From: Vulcanimicrobiota bacterium
Lineage (GTDB): Bacteria > Vulcanimicrobiota > Vulcanimicrobiia > Vulcanimicrobiales > Vulcanimicrobiaceae
Length of the DNA: 64,000 nucleotides
Direction of reading: 5' to 3'
Assembly: GCA_030041225.1 (NCBI GenBank)
Contig: JASHOG010000018.1
Span: forward strand, 1 to 64,000
Shown here piece after piece: positions 11,511-19,611 of this stretch (its first letter is position 1; every line of letters starts with the position of its first letter). Below the pieces are notes generated by a model. The model had not been told where the DNA came from, did no database searches, and was given only the letters and a program-made list of their open reading frames with translations. The translations under genes were made by a program, and so were the position numbers.

Positions 11511-13865
11511 ATGAAACTGCGCGCTCTTGCGGCGGCGGCGACGGCCGCCGTTTTCTTCGGTGCCGCGCCGCGCTCCGTGCCGCTGACGGTCTACGGCGCT
11601 CCTTCCGGAACCCGGCTCACAGGCGCATCGCCGCAGCGCCCGACGGCAGCAGTGCTGCCGGATGGGCGAATCACCGCGCCCGCCGGCCAGACGATCTTCG
11701 TCGGAACGAATCCGGAAGGCGTCGCGTTGTCGCCGGACGGACACTTTGCGGTCGTCAGCAACGATGCGGCGACTCCCGATGTCGCGCCGCTTGCGCAGAC
11801 CCAAGATCTCTTCGCCGGGTCCTCGCTCGTCGTCGTCGACGCGACGAGCATGCGCGTGACACAGGTCTTCCACGACGCGAGCGCATCGTTTTCAGGCGGC
11901 GTCGTCGCGTTGACGGACCCGAACAACGCAGCGCAAACGCTCGTCCTCGCATGCGACGGCGACCACAATGCACTGCGTGTCTTCGACCTTTCGAGTGCCG
12001 GAACGCTCACCGTGGAGCAGTCGATCGCACTGCCGCTCGCCGAGGCTCCGGGATACGCCGAGAATCGCGCGGGCACGCCGACGGCTATCACCCTTTCACC
12101 GGATCAACGGACGGCGTACGTCGTCGAAACCGGGGGCGATATCTTGGCGGCCGTCGACATCGCCTCGCGGTCGCTGCTCGGCGGAACGGCGGTGGGCTTC
12201 GATCCCACCGGCGCGGCAGCCACGAGCAACCGCGTGTACGTCATCGACGCCGGACTCTCGGAGTATCGCGTCCTCGCACAGCCGACGCACGCGCCGGACC
12301 TCTCGGCGCCCGAGGTCGATCCGCAGCGAGCATCGTCACTCGCGATCCTCTCTCTCGCGAGGAACGGCGCGCTAGACGCGGGCACGAGCGGACTCTCGTT
12401 CATGCGCATGGACCCGGTGCCCGACGGGGCGACGAACATCGGGGGTGTCATTCCGAGCGCAATCGTCACGGACGCTAACGGATCGTTTGCGTACGTCGCA
12501 CTTGCGAACGTCGATCGTGTGGCAACGATCGATCTCCGCGGAACGCCGCGGGTCGTCACGGGACTCGATCTGCGGCTCTTTCCGAATGCGCCGTATGGGA
12601 CGCAGCCGACGGCGGAAACGCTTGCGAGCGGCGGCGCGCGGCTCTACATCGCGCTCGGCGGCCTGAATGCCGTCGCGGTCTTAGATGCGCGTAACCCGGC
12701 GAAGCTTCACCGCCTCGGCCTTATCCCCACGGGATGGTATCCTTCGGCGCTTGCGATCTCGCGCAACGGGCGCTTCTTGTACGTCGCCGATTCGCAAGGA
12801 ATCGATGGATGGGGTCTCTTGCAACGCATCGACCTCGCGCGATTGCCGCTCGGGCCGACGACACTCTCGGCACTTCGTTACAATCGCACCGCAGCATACG
12901 CAAAGCCTAATGCGCTTGTACCGCCGCTTCGCTCGCTTCAACGGTCGAACGGGATCCGGCATGTGTTCTACATCTCCGCGGGTATCGACAGCTACGACGC
13001 GATGCTCGGTGACCTTACGGATTCCTCGGGGCACCCGCGTGGAAACGGGGCCGCCTCGTACGAGCTCTATCCTGAAAGTGTCACGCCGAATCTCCACGCG
13101 CTCGCCCGTGAGTACGCGCTCGCCGACAACCTCTACGATGGTGGCGATCCTATGGCATCGATCGAGCTCGCGACTGCCGCGACCGTGACATTCCCCGTCG
13201 AACGCGACGGGATGGACAGCGAGGATCCTGAGTCGTATCCGCGCGCCGGCTATCTCTTCAACGCGCTCGCACGTGCGCGCGAGACATATCGGGACTACGG
13301 CGCGCTCCTACAAGTTTCGGGTTATCACGCAGGGGTGTACGACGCCGACGTTCCCGTTCTCGCGGCGCTAAACGGCAACGTCGACCTCGCCTACGCGGCG
13401 TGGAATCCGGACGTGAGCGACAAGGCGCGCGCGAGTGAGTTCGTTCGTGACTTTAGCGCGCTCTCGCAGCAGGATCGCGTGCCGGACTTCACCTTCGTGT
13501 GGATTCCGACGAAGCCGGGCGCGGAGGGTGAGGCTGACAGCGCCCTTGGGAGCGTCGTCGAGGCGATCTCTCACGCCTCCCAATGGTCGTCGAGCGCGAT
13601 CTTCATCGTTCCCGAGGCCTTCGAAACCCGGCGCGACCACGTCGACGGCTCGCGTATCTACGCAATCGTCGTCTCGCCGTACTCGCGCCGCGGGTTCGTC
13701 GACTCCGACCACCTTTCCGTCGCGAGCGTCGTGAAAACCGAGGAGGAGATTTTGGGCCTTCCGCCCCTCGCGGTCGGCGATCTGCTCGCGACGGACCTCA
13801 CGCCGTGCTTCACGCCGACGCCTGATTTGCAGCCCTATGTAGCGGCTGCCCCCTCGGGACCCTAG
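11511..13865 (+). CDS. YncE-like beta-propeller fused to a degenerate alkaline-phosphatase-superfamily domain
   Basis: Secreted protein of 784 residues with a signal peptide (residues 1-25) and a YVTN/40-bladed propeller (about 50-460; repeats such as VALSPDGHFAVVSND and LAISRNGRFLYVADSQG). The C-terminal part is homologous in layout to the phosphoesterase domain of YncE-type bifunctional proteins (TPNLHALAREYALADNLYD, DHVDGSR, VSPYSRRGFVDSD, EEILGLPPL). The usual metal and nucleophile motif ENRTYD reads AGIDSYD, and the EDD motif reads VPEAF, so the enzyme is probably dead. ATG start 13 nt after the regulator stop. Confidence 0.82.
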   Translation: MKLRALAAAATAAVFFGAAPRSVPLTVYGAPSGTRLTGASPQRPTAAVLPDGRITAPAGQTIFVGTNPEGVALSPDGHFAVVSNDAATPDVAPLAQTQDLFAGSSLVVVDATSMRVTQVFHDASASFSGGVVALTDPNNAAQTLVLACDGDHNALRVFDLSSAGTLTVEQSIALPLAEAPGYAENRAGTPTAITLSPDQRTAYVVETGGDILAAVDIASRSLLGGTAVGFDPTGAAATSNRVYVIDAGLSEYRVLAQPTHAPDLSAPEVDPQRASSLAILSLARNGALDAGTSGLSFMRMDPVPDGATNIGGVIPSAIVTDANGSFAYVALANVDRVATIDLRGTPRVVTGLDLRLFPNAPYGTQPTAETLASGGARLYIALGGLNAVAVLDARNPAKLHRLGLIPTGWYPSALAISRNGRFLYVADSQGIDGWGLLQRIDLARLPLGPTTLSALRYNRTAAYAKPNALVPPLRSLQRSNGIRHVFYISAGIDSYDAMLGDLTDSSGHPRGNGAASYELYPESVTPNLHALAREYALADNLYDGGDPMASIELATAATVTFPVERDGMDSEDPESYPRAGYLFNALARARETYRDYGALLQVSGYHAGVYDADVPVLAALNGNVDLAYAAWNPDVSDKARASEFVRDFSALSQQDRVPDFTFVWIPTKPGAEGEADSALGSVVEAISHASQWSSSAIFIVPEAFETRRDHVDGSRIYAIVVSPYSRRGFVDSDHLSVASVVKTEEEILGLPPLAVGDLLATDLTPCFTPTPDLQPYVAAAPSGP

Positions 13866-13907
13866 CCCTCCTAGGCCCCGCTCAACCACGCTTCGAAGAC
13901 CCGGCCG

Positions 13908-14741
13908 ATGACCCACGCCGCAGTCGAGTACGGGCCCCGCCTCGTTGGGACGCCCACGGGGACGTTGCGCTCGGCCGTTCTCGTCCGGCCCTCACAGCGA
14001 ATCGAGCTCGCGACCCCCCGCGACGGCGAACCGGGCGCCGTCTTCACGCGAGCAGTCGAGCAGCACGAGGTCCTGGCGCGCACTCTGCGCTCGCTCGGGG
14101 TCGACGTCAGCGTCGTCGAGCCGTACAGCGACGACCCGGACGCCGTGACGGTCGCCGAGGCGGCCGTTACCTTCGAGAACGGCGTCGTGCTGATGCGCCC
14201 TAGCTCGATGACGCGGCGCGCCGAGCCCGAGCACATGTCGGCGCAGCTCGTCGCGATGGACCTTCCGCTTGCCGGGTATGTTGCGCCGCCGGGACTGCTT
14301 GACGGCACTGACGTGCTCCTGATCGGCCGGACGGCGTTCGTCGGCGTCGGCGCACGCGGAAACGCGATCGGCAGGGCCGGCTTCGCCGGCATCGCGCAAG
14401 CTCACGGTTATCGCGTCATCGAGGTTGTGCTTGCGCCGGGCGTCGAGTCGCTCCAAAGCGTAGCGGGCGCCGTCGCATCGGATACGCTCGTTGTCGCCGC
14501 GCACTTGGTCGACATGGAGGCGTTCACCGGTTTTCAGACGATCGCACTCGATCGGGGTGAGGATTCGGCTGCCGGCGTGCTCTGCATCGGTGAGCGTCAC
14601 GTCGTCGCCTCGGTTCGCTATCGCACCTCATTGCAACGCCTGCGCCGCGCCGGCGTTACGGTCGAAGGCATCGATCTCTACGAGTTCGAGAAGGTCGGGA
14701 TCGCGCCGTCGATGTTGGTCTTGCCGCTTCGGCGCGACTGA
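13908..14741 (+). CDS. DDAH/arginine-deiminase-superfamily-like protein lacking catalytic residues
   Basis: The fold is recognisable from DDAH landmarks: RSAVLVRPS at the N terminus, VLMRPSSMTRRAEPE, PPGLLDGTDVLLIGRTAFVGVG and the closing GIDLYEFEKVGIAPSML. In active dimethylarginine dimethylaminohydrolases the last motif reads G-x-x-T-C-L-S with a nucleophilic Cys; here Ser-Met stands in that place. The acidic substrate pair and the catalytic His (HLKS region, here SLQS) also look replaced. Length (277) is normal. It may bind a guanidino or amidino compound without hydrolysing it, or it has a different chemistry. Confidence 0.7.
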   Translation: MTHAAVEYGPRLVGTPTGTLRSAVLVRPSQRIELATPRDGEPGAVFTRAVEQHEVLARTLRSLGVDVSVVEPYSDDPDAVTVAEAAVTFENGVVLMRPSSMTRRAEPEHMSAQLVAMDLPLAGYVAPPGLLDGTDVLLIGRTAFVGVGARGNAIGRAGFAGIAQAHGYRVIEVVLAPGVESLQSVAGAVASDTLVVAAHLVDMEAFTGFQTIALDRGEDSAAGVLCIGERHVVASVRYRTSLQRLRRAGVTVEGIDLYEFEKVGIAPSMLVLPLRRD

Positions 14742-14747
14742 TCAGGT

Positions 14748-15479
14748 ATGCAACGCATCGCGGTCCTCTCCGACATTCACGGAAATCTCGTTGCGCTCGA
14801 TGCCTGCCTTGCAGACCTCGCCGCGCAAGGTGGCTCCGATGCGATCGTCGTCGCCGGCGATCTGTGCTTCGGCGGCCCGCGTCCGAAGAAGGTGTTGCAG
14901 CGGCTCGAAGAGGTGGGGGCGCAGTGCGTACGCGGGAACACCGATCGGTACCTCGCGGAATCCGACGACACGCAGTTCGAAGCGGCTGAGACGGCGCGCC
15001 TTGCCTGGACGAGAAAACAGATCGGAGAGAAATGGCGGGGGTGGCTGCGAGAGCTTCCGTTCTCACTGCGGATCGGCGACGAGGGTGACGAGTTGCTTGT
15101 CGTACACGCAAATCCGACGACCGACGACGAGCACATCTGGCCGGACGCGGACGAGGAGACGCTCGAGCGGTTGATCGGAGGCGAGGCTGCGAGGACCATC
15201 GCCTTCGGCCACCTGCACATTCCTTACGTGCGGCATTGGCGCGGACGCTTACTCGTCGACGTTGCCTCAGCGGGGCTGCCGAAGGACGGGGATCCACGCG
15301 CCTGCTATGCGCTCTTCACGCAGCGCACCGGCGGCTGGGAAGTCAAGCACCGTCGCGTCACCTTCGACGTGAAGAAGGTTGCAACGCAGCTCGCAGATTG
15401 CGGTGTTCCGGGGAGTGCGGATCTCATCGCAACGCTGCGCCGTCACCGCTATCGGCGCTTGAAGGGCTACATCCCATAA
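14748..15479 (+). CDS. Calcineurin-like metallophosphoesterase (YfcE-type)
   Basis: Cytoplasmic phosphodiesterase of the MPP fold, 243 residues. The metal-binding motifs appear in order: SDIHGN near the N terminus, VVAGDLCFGG, VRGNTDRYL, VVHANP and FGHLHIPY. The substrate is unknown; related proteins hydrolyse small phosphodiesters. It begins 6 nt after the DDAH-like gene. The TAA stop overlaps the probable start (ATA) of the following ABC ATPase gene. Confidence 0.88.
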   Translation: MQRIAVLSDIHGNLVALDACLADLAAQGGSDAIVVAGDLCFGGPRPKKVLQRLEEVGAQCVRGNTDRYLAESDDTQFEAAETARLAWTRKQIGEKWRGWLRELPFSLRIGDEGDELLVVHANPTTDDEHIWPDADEETLERLIGGEAARTIAFGHLHIPYVRHWRGRLLVDVASAGLPKDGDPRACYALFTQRTGGWEVKHRRVTFDVKKVATQLADCGVPGSADLIATLRRHRYRRLKGYIP

Positions 15480-16204
15480 CCGCTGCACCGGCCGTCGAAA
15501 TCGAGCATCTCACGAAGCGCTATGCCGGCGGTGTCACCGCCGTCGACGACGTTTCGCTGCGCGTCGAGGCGGGCGAGTTTTTCGGCTTTCTCGGGCGCAA
15601 CGGCGCAGGCAAGACGACGACGATCAACGCTATCGTTGGGCTTGCGAACAAGAGCAGCGGCGCGATCCGCATCTTCGGCTACGATACCGAGCGCGAGTGG
15701 CGCGAGGCACGGCGCTTCGTGGGTCTTGCGCCGCAGGAGTTCAACTTCGACCGGTACCTCTCGATCCGTGACGTTCTCATCTTTCAGGCGGGATACTACG
15801 GTCTGCGCGGCCGCGCGGTTGCGGCTCGCGCCGATGAGCTGCTCGAGCGCTTTGGCCTTACCGCTCGCGCGCGCGTCGAGTACACGAAAATCTCCGGTGG
15901 GCAGAAACGCCGTCTGACGCTCGCGCGCGCGCTGATCCACCGGCCGCGCCTGCTCATCCTCGACGAACCGACGGCAGGCGTCGATGTCGAGCAGCGCCTA
16001 GAGCTGTGGGACTTGCTTCGCACCCTGAATGCCGACGGCCTGACGATCTTCCTCACGACGCACTACCTGGAAGAGGCCGAGGAACTCTGCAAGCGCATCG
16101 CGATCATTCGCGACGGACGAATCATCACCGAGCAACCGACGGAGCAGCTCGTGCGGGAGGGAGAGCGCTTGCAGGATGTCTTTCTGGAGCTCGTGCGCGG
16201 ATGA
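15476..16204 (+). CDS. ABC transporter ATP-binding protein, probable ATA start
   Basis: ATPase subunit of an ABC-2 exporter. Walker A is GRNGAGKTTT, the signature is ISGGQKRRL, Walker B is LLILDEP, and the H-loop is TTHYLEE. The protein sequence naturally begins TAAPAVEIEHLTKRY, yet no ATG, GTG or TTG exists in frame between 15236 (too far inside the upstream gene) and the conserved region. GAAGGG (15461-15466) lies 9 nt before ATA at 15476, the likely start. ATAA here mirrors the ATGA junction to the next gene, so one G-to-A change would explain it. Confidence 0.88.
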   Translation: MTAAPAVEIEHLTKRYAGGVTAVDDVSLRVEAGEFFGFLGRNGAGKTTTINAIVGLANKSSGAIRIFGYDTEREWREARRFVGLAPQEFNFDRYLSIRDVLIFQAGYYGLRGRAVAARADELLERFGLTARARVEYTKISGGQKRRLTLARALIHRPRLLILDEPTAGVDVEQRLELWDLLRTLNADGLTIFLTTHYLEEAEELCKRIAIIRDGRIITEQPTEQLVREGERLQDVFLELVRG

Positions 16205-16968
16205 CGTTCAACGGTATCGGCTTGTGGACGCTCACGAAGCGCGAGCTCATCCGCAGCATGAAGATTCTCAATCAGGTGATCTGGCCGCCGATCATCACGA
16301 CGCTCCTCTACGTCTTTATTTTCGGCATGGCGATCGGCAGCCGCATTCCGCACGTGCAAGGCGTCACGTATGCGCAGTTCCTCATTCCGGGACTCATCAT
16401 GCTGCAGGCGATCGACTCGTCCTACGGTGAGTGCTCCAGCTCGATTTTTCAAGGGCGATTCATGAACAGCATTCAGGAGTTGCTGATCGCGCCGCTCTCG
16501 GCGACGGAGATCGTCGCGGGCTTCGTCCTCGGGAGCCTTGCGCGCGCGCTCATCATCGCGGGACTCATCACGATCCTCGGCGCGCTGCTCGTGCATACGC
16601 TGCCGCGCGACTGGTTCACGTATCTCGGCGTGCTCGCGCTCGTCTCCGTGCTCTTCTCCGCGCTCGGCCTCATCTTCGGCTTGTTGGCGGAGAAGTTCGA
16701 TCACCTTGCGGTGCTCACCACGTTCGTCATCACGCCGCTCACGTTCGTCGGCGGTGTCTTCACGGCAGCAACGATGCTGCCGCCCGCATTGCGCACCCTG
16801 GAGCTCGTCAACCCGATTTTCTATACGATCGACGCCTTCCGCCGCAGCTATACGGGACAGAGTTTCCTCGCTCCGCTCTACTCGATCGGTGCAATCGCGC
16901 TGCTCTGCGTGATCACGCTCGCAGTCGCGCTACGAATGACCGCTGTCGGCGTCAAGTTGAGAACCTAG
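16201..16968 (+). CDS. ABC-2 type transporter permease
   Basis: Integral membrane subunit of 255 residues with about six hydrophobic segments (for example VIWPPIITTLLYVFIFGMAI and LGVLALVSVLFSALGLIFGL). It matches the ABC-2 family of drug, lipid or polysaccharide exporters. The ATGA overlap with the ATPase gene shows that the two form one transporter. The substrate is not evident. Confidence 0.92.
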   Translation: MTFNGIGLWTLTKRELIRSMKILNQVIWPPIITTLLYVFIFGMAIGSRIPHVQGVTYAQFLIPGLIMLQAIDSSYGECSSSIFQGRFMNSIQELLIAPLSATEIVAGFVLGSLARALIIAGLITILGALLVHTLPRDWFTYLGVLALVSVLFSALGLIFGLLAEKFDHLAVLTTFVITPLTFVGGVFTAATMLPPALRTLELVNPIFYTIDAFRRSYTGQSFLAPLYSIGAIALLCVITLAVALRMTAVGVKLRT

Positions 16969-16969
16969 A

Positions 16970-17374
16970 CTACGTCAGCGCACCTTCGACGACGCCGAGT
17001 ACGTCGCGCGTTCGCTCAATCGCAAGCCGCGCCTCCTTTTCGAAGAATGACCCCAATGGCAGGCCGCCGTCGAGTGCGTCGGGATAGCGTGTCGAAAGGT
17101 AGTACGCATCGAGAGCGGCCGCTTCGCGAAGTCGCTCGGCAAGCGATGCGTCGGCGGCACGTAGTTCCTCCAGAAGCGTACCAATCGCATGCAGACGCGG
17201 ATAGTCACCTTTGCGCCAGTAGAGCAACCCTTTGACCGCTTTTCCTGCTGACTGCTGCGCTAAAAAGCACGCAACATTGTACCGTCCTTCGTTGCAGAGT
17301 TCATCGGCAACGGCGCAGTCGTCTAGTGCCTGTTGGAGCCACCGCCGCGCGTGGTCAAGCGGGTGCTCTTGCAT
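16970..17374 (-). CDS. HEPN-domain protein (toxin-like partner of the MNT protein)
   Basis: An all-helical protein of 134 residues. HEPN features include FLAQQSAGKAVKGLLYWRKG, PRLHAIGTLLEEL and AYYLSTRYPDAL. It belongs to the RYPD-type HEPN family (PF05168-like), and I do not see the canonical RNase motif R-X4-6-H at the expected place. It starts with ATG at 17374, inside the last 20 nt of the upstream nucleotidyltransferase gene, the arrangement of HEPN/MNT (HepT/MntA-like) modules. In those modules the MNT enzyme neutralises HEPN by AMPylation (family knowledge). The upstream in-frame start at 17401 would deepen the overlap. Confidence 0.85.
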   Translation of the reverse strand: MQEHPLDHARRWLQQALDDCAVADELCNEGRYNVACFLAQQSAGKAVKGLLYWRKGDYPRLHAIGTLLEELRAADASLAERLREAAALDAYYLSTRYPDALDGGLPLGSFFEKEARLAIERTRDVLGVVEGALT

Positions 17375-17726
17375 AGATCCTTCTCGCCTCGCCTGCGACA
17401 TGCTTCACGAAGCCGCGAGTCTGGCGTAGTCGCTCGAACTCCTCCGGCGTATAGACGACCATATCGAGGGGAATCTCGCACGCGAGCTGCCCGTACAGAT
17501 CTGCCGCTCGCAGGCCCTGAGATAGGGTCGTCTCCTGAATGACGATGAGGTCTACATCACTCTGCGGATCGATTTCGCCTCTTGCGTAGGAGCCGAATAC
17601 GAGAGCCGACTGCACACTGTCGATGGTGCTGAGGCGGACGCAGAGTCGCTCGAGCGCCGCGTCGATCCGCGCCTTGCGCTCCTTGCTACGATCCTTCCAC
17701 CACGACGGATACACGCGTGACGCCAT
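17355..17726 (-). CDS. Minimal nucleotidyltransferase (MNT-type antitoxin)
   Basis: A 123-residue nucleotidyltransferase-fold protein. The motif GSYARGEIDPQSDVD (residues 45-59) is the G-S-X10-D-x-D active site of MNT proteins. A C-terminal Asp/Tyr region (IPLDMVVYTPEEFERL) completes the fold. ATG at 17726 gives a standard length; a much longer open frame upstream to 18266 is only the antisense of the MBL gene. Translationally coupled to the HEPN gene. Confidence 0.87.
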   Translation of the reverse strand: MASRVYPSWWKDRSKERKARIDAALERLCVRLSTIDSVQSALVFGSYARGEIDPQSDVDLIVIQETTLSQGLRAADLYGQLACEIPLDMVVYTPEEFERLRQTRGFVKHVAGEARRIYARAPA

Positions 17727-17778
17727 GACGGTTAAGAGGATACAGGAACTGCCTTCCACATGCAACTCGGGGTCGAAA

Positions 17779-18606
17779 TTATGCGAAGAAAGGATTATGG
17801 GTGCGTTCCTGCGCGATCGTCGTGGCCGGGCCGTGTCCGGGCATGACGACGGTCTCGCTCGGAAGCGTGAAGAGCTTGCTTCGAATCGAGTGGAGGATGT
17901 CGTCGTAGGTTGAGGCGTCGCCGTACGCGCCGCCGACGCTGCCTGCGAAGAGTGTGTCGCCGGTGAAGAGCGTCGACGTGAGGACGTAGCACGAAGAACC
18001 GTCCGTATGTCCGGGTGTGTGCAGCATGCGAATGCGCACGCCGTCGCCGAACGGAAGCTCATCACCGTCGCGTACGTGCAGCACCTTGGGCGCGAGGCTG
18101 CCGATTGCGTGAACATCGAGCTTGTGCATGACGATCTGAGCCTGCGGAAAGGCTGCGGCGACATCCGCCGTCGCATCGCAGTGATCGGCGTGCTTGTGCG
18201 TGATGAGGATGTACTGCACGTCATACTTCCCTTCGCGCAGGATGCGTAGCAGGTTCGCCGGGACACCGGCGGGATCGACGAGCGCGGCGCGCTTTCCGCC
18301 GTGCAGCAAGAAAACGTAACCGTTGCTCGGATGCGGCCGCTGGGAGTGGCGCCGAACCTCGGGTGCCTCGACCGCTAACGGATACCAGCGTGCCGCCGCG
18401 GCGTCGGCGAAGCGCCCTGGATCGAGGTGCAGCGGCAATGCGAGCGCTCGCGCCTCGCCGTCGTCCGCGTGTCCCTCGCAGTGCGCCCACGTCGCGATCC
18501 GCTGCGCCTCTATACCGGTACTCTTCGAGAGCTCGTGAGCGTCGAGGCGCGTGCCGATCATCGCCTTGCGGAGGATGTCGCCGAACTCGTCCTCGAGTGG
18601 AAGCAT
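17779..18606 (-). CDS. MBL-fold metallohydrolase with N-terminal XRE-like HTH
   Basis: Residues about 8-65 resemble an XRE/Cro helix-turn-helix (DILRKAMIGTRLDAHELSKS, then TGIEAQRIATW). Residues about 75-275 form a glyoxalase-II-like metallo-beta-lactamase domain: THKHADH supplies the zinc ligands, followed by HTPGHTDGS, FTGDTLFAGSVG and MPGHGP. This domain commonly hydrolyses thioesters such as hydroxyacylglutathione. Fusion to an HTH is unusual and suggests a DNA-associated sensor or regulator (inference). The start at 18606 gives the complete HTH. Confidence 0.82.
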   Translation of the reverse strand: MLPLEDEFGDILRKAMIGTRLDAHELSKSTGIEAQRIATWAHCEGHADDGEARALALPLHLDPGRFADAAAARWYPLAVEAPEVRRHSQRPHPSNGYVFLLHGGKRAALVDPAGVPANLLRILREGKYDVQYILITHKHADHCDATADVAAAFPQAQIVMHKLDVHAIGSLAPKVLHVRDGDELPFGDGVRIRMLHTPGHTDGSSCYVLTSTLFTGDTLFAGSVGGAYGDASTYDDILHSIRSKLFTLPSETVVMPGHGPATTIAQERTHNPFFA

Positions 18607-18663
18607 CCTGCGGGCTTCGGCGCAACCGGAGGAGTCACTCCCACCGTTGAACGGTGCGTGAAG

Positions 18664-19611
18664 ATGGAGCGCATCATCATCATCGGCTCGGGGCCGGCAG
18701 GGCTTACCGCGGCCGTCTATGCGGCCCGCGCGAACCTCCGCCCGCTCGTCCTAGCGGGCGGGATGTACGGAGGTCAGCTCATGCTGACGACCGACGTCGA
18801 GAACTATCCGGGTTTCCCCGAGGGAATCCTCGGCCCCGACCTTATGGCGAAGCTGCGCGAGCAGGCGGAACGGTTTGGGGCGCAGATTTTCGACGTCGAT
18901 GCGACGAGCGTTGACTTCACGAGGACGCCGCTCATCGTGCGCACACATGAAGCCGAGCATCGTGCGAAGGCCGTCATCGTTGCAACGGGTGCAAGCGCGC
19001 GCTGGCTCGGCGTTCCAGGTGAGGAGAAGCTGCGCGGGCGCGGCGTTTCGACCTGCGCGACGTGCGACGGGGCCTTCTTCAAGGAGCGGCACATCGTCGT
19101 CGTCGGCGGCGGCGACTCCGCGATGGAGGAGGCGCTCTTCCTCACGCGCTTCGGAAGGCGCGTCACCGTCGTCCATCGTCGCGATGGCCTGCGCGCAAGC
19201 AAGATCATGGCTGAGCGCGGACACGCGAACCCAAAGATCGATTTCATCTGGAACACGGTCGTCGAGCGCGTTCATGGCGATGAGCGCGTCAGCGGGCTGC
19301 GCCTGCGCAACTTGCGCGACGACTCGCTCTACGATTTCGACTGCGACGCGCTCTTCATCGCGATCGGCCACACGCCAAACACCGCGATCTTCCGCGGGCA
19401 GCTCGACCTCGACGTTGCCGGATACATTCGCTCACCCGACGGGGTCTCGACCTCCGTTGAGGGGGTCTTCGTCGCGGGCGATGTCTACGATCACCGTTAC
19501 CGGCAAGCGATCACCGCCGCGGGCTCGGGGTGCAAGGCGGCAATGGATGCGGAGAAGTATCTTGAGGCGCTCGAGTTCGCCGCACCGCCGCTCACGCCAG
19601 TAGATCTTTGA
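18664..19611 (+). CDS. trxB: Thioredoxin reductase
   Basis: FAD/NADPH enzyme of 315 residues that reduces thioredoxin. It carries the FAD motif GSGPAGLTAAVYAARA, the redox-active CATCDG with C131 and C134, the NADPH motif VVGGGDSAMEEALFL, and the second FAD motif GVFVAGDVYD followed by YRQAITAAGSGCKAA. ATG at 18664 gives the standard N terminus (MERIIIIGSG); a GTG two codons upstream is also possible. Its end overlaps the convergent TIGR01777 gene by 20 nt. Confidence 0.94.
   Translation: MERIIIIGSGPAGLTAAVYAARANLRPLVLAGGMYGGQLMLTTDVENYPGFPEGILGPDLMAKLREQAERFGAQIFDVDATSVDFTRTPLIVRTHEAEHRAKAVIVATGASARWLGVPGEEKLRGRGVSTCATCDGAFFKERHIVVVGGGDSAMEEALFLTRFGRRVTVVHRRDGLRASKIMAERGHANPKIDFIWNTVVERVHGDERVSGLRLRNLRDDSLYDFDCDALFIAIGHTPNTAIFRGQLDLDVAGYIRSPDGVSTSVEGVFVAGDVYDHRYRQAITAAGSGCKAAMDAEKYLEALEFAAPPLTPVDL

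Noticed and set aside
15236-15475. TTG 15236 as the ABC ATPase start
   Set aside because: It would add 80 residues of Arg-rich antisense-like sequence inside the metallophosphoesterase gene with no homology to ABC proteins.
17726-18266. N-terminal extension of the MNT gene
   Set aside because: The extension is Ser/Arg/Thr-rich antisense of the MBL gene; ATG 17726 gives a normal MNT protein.
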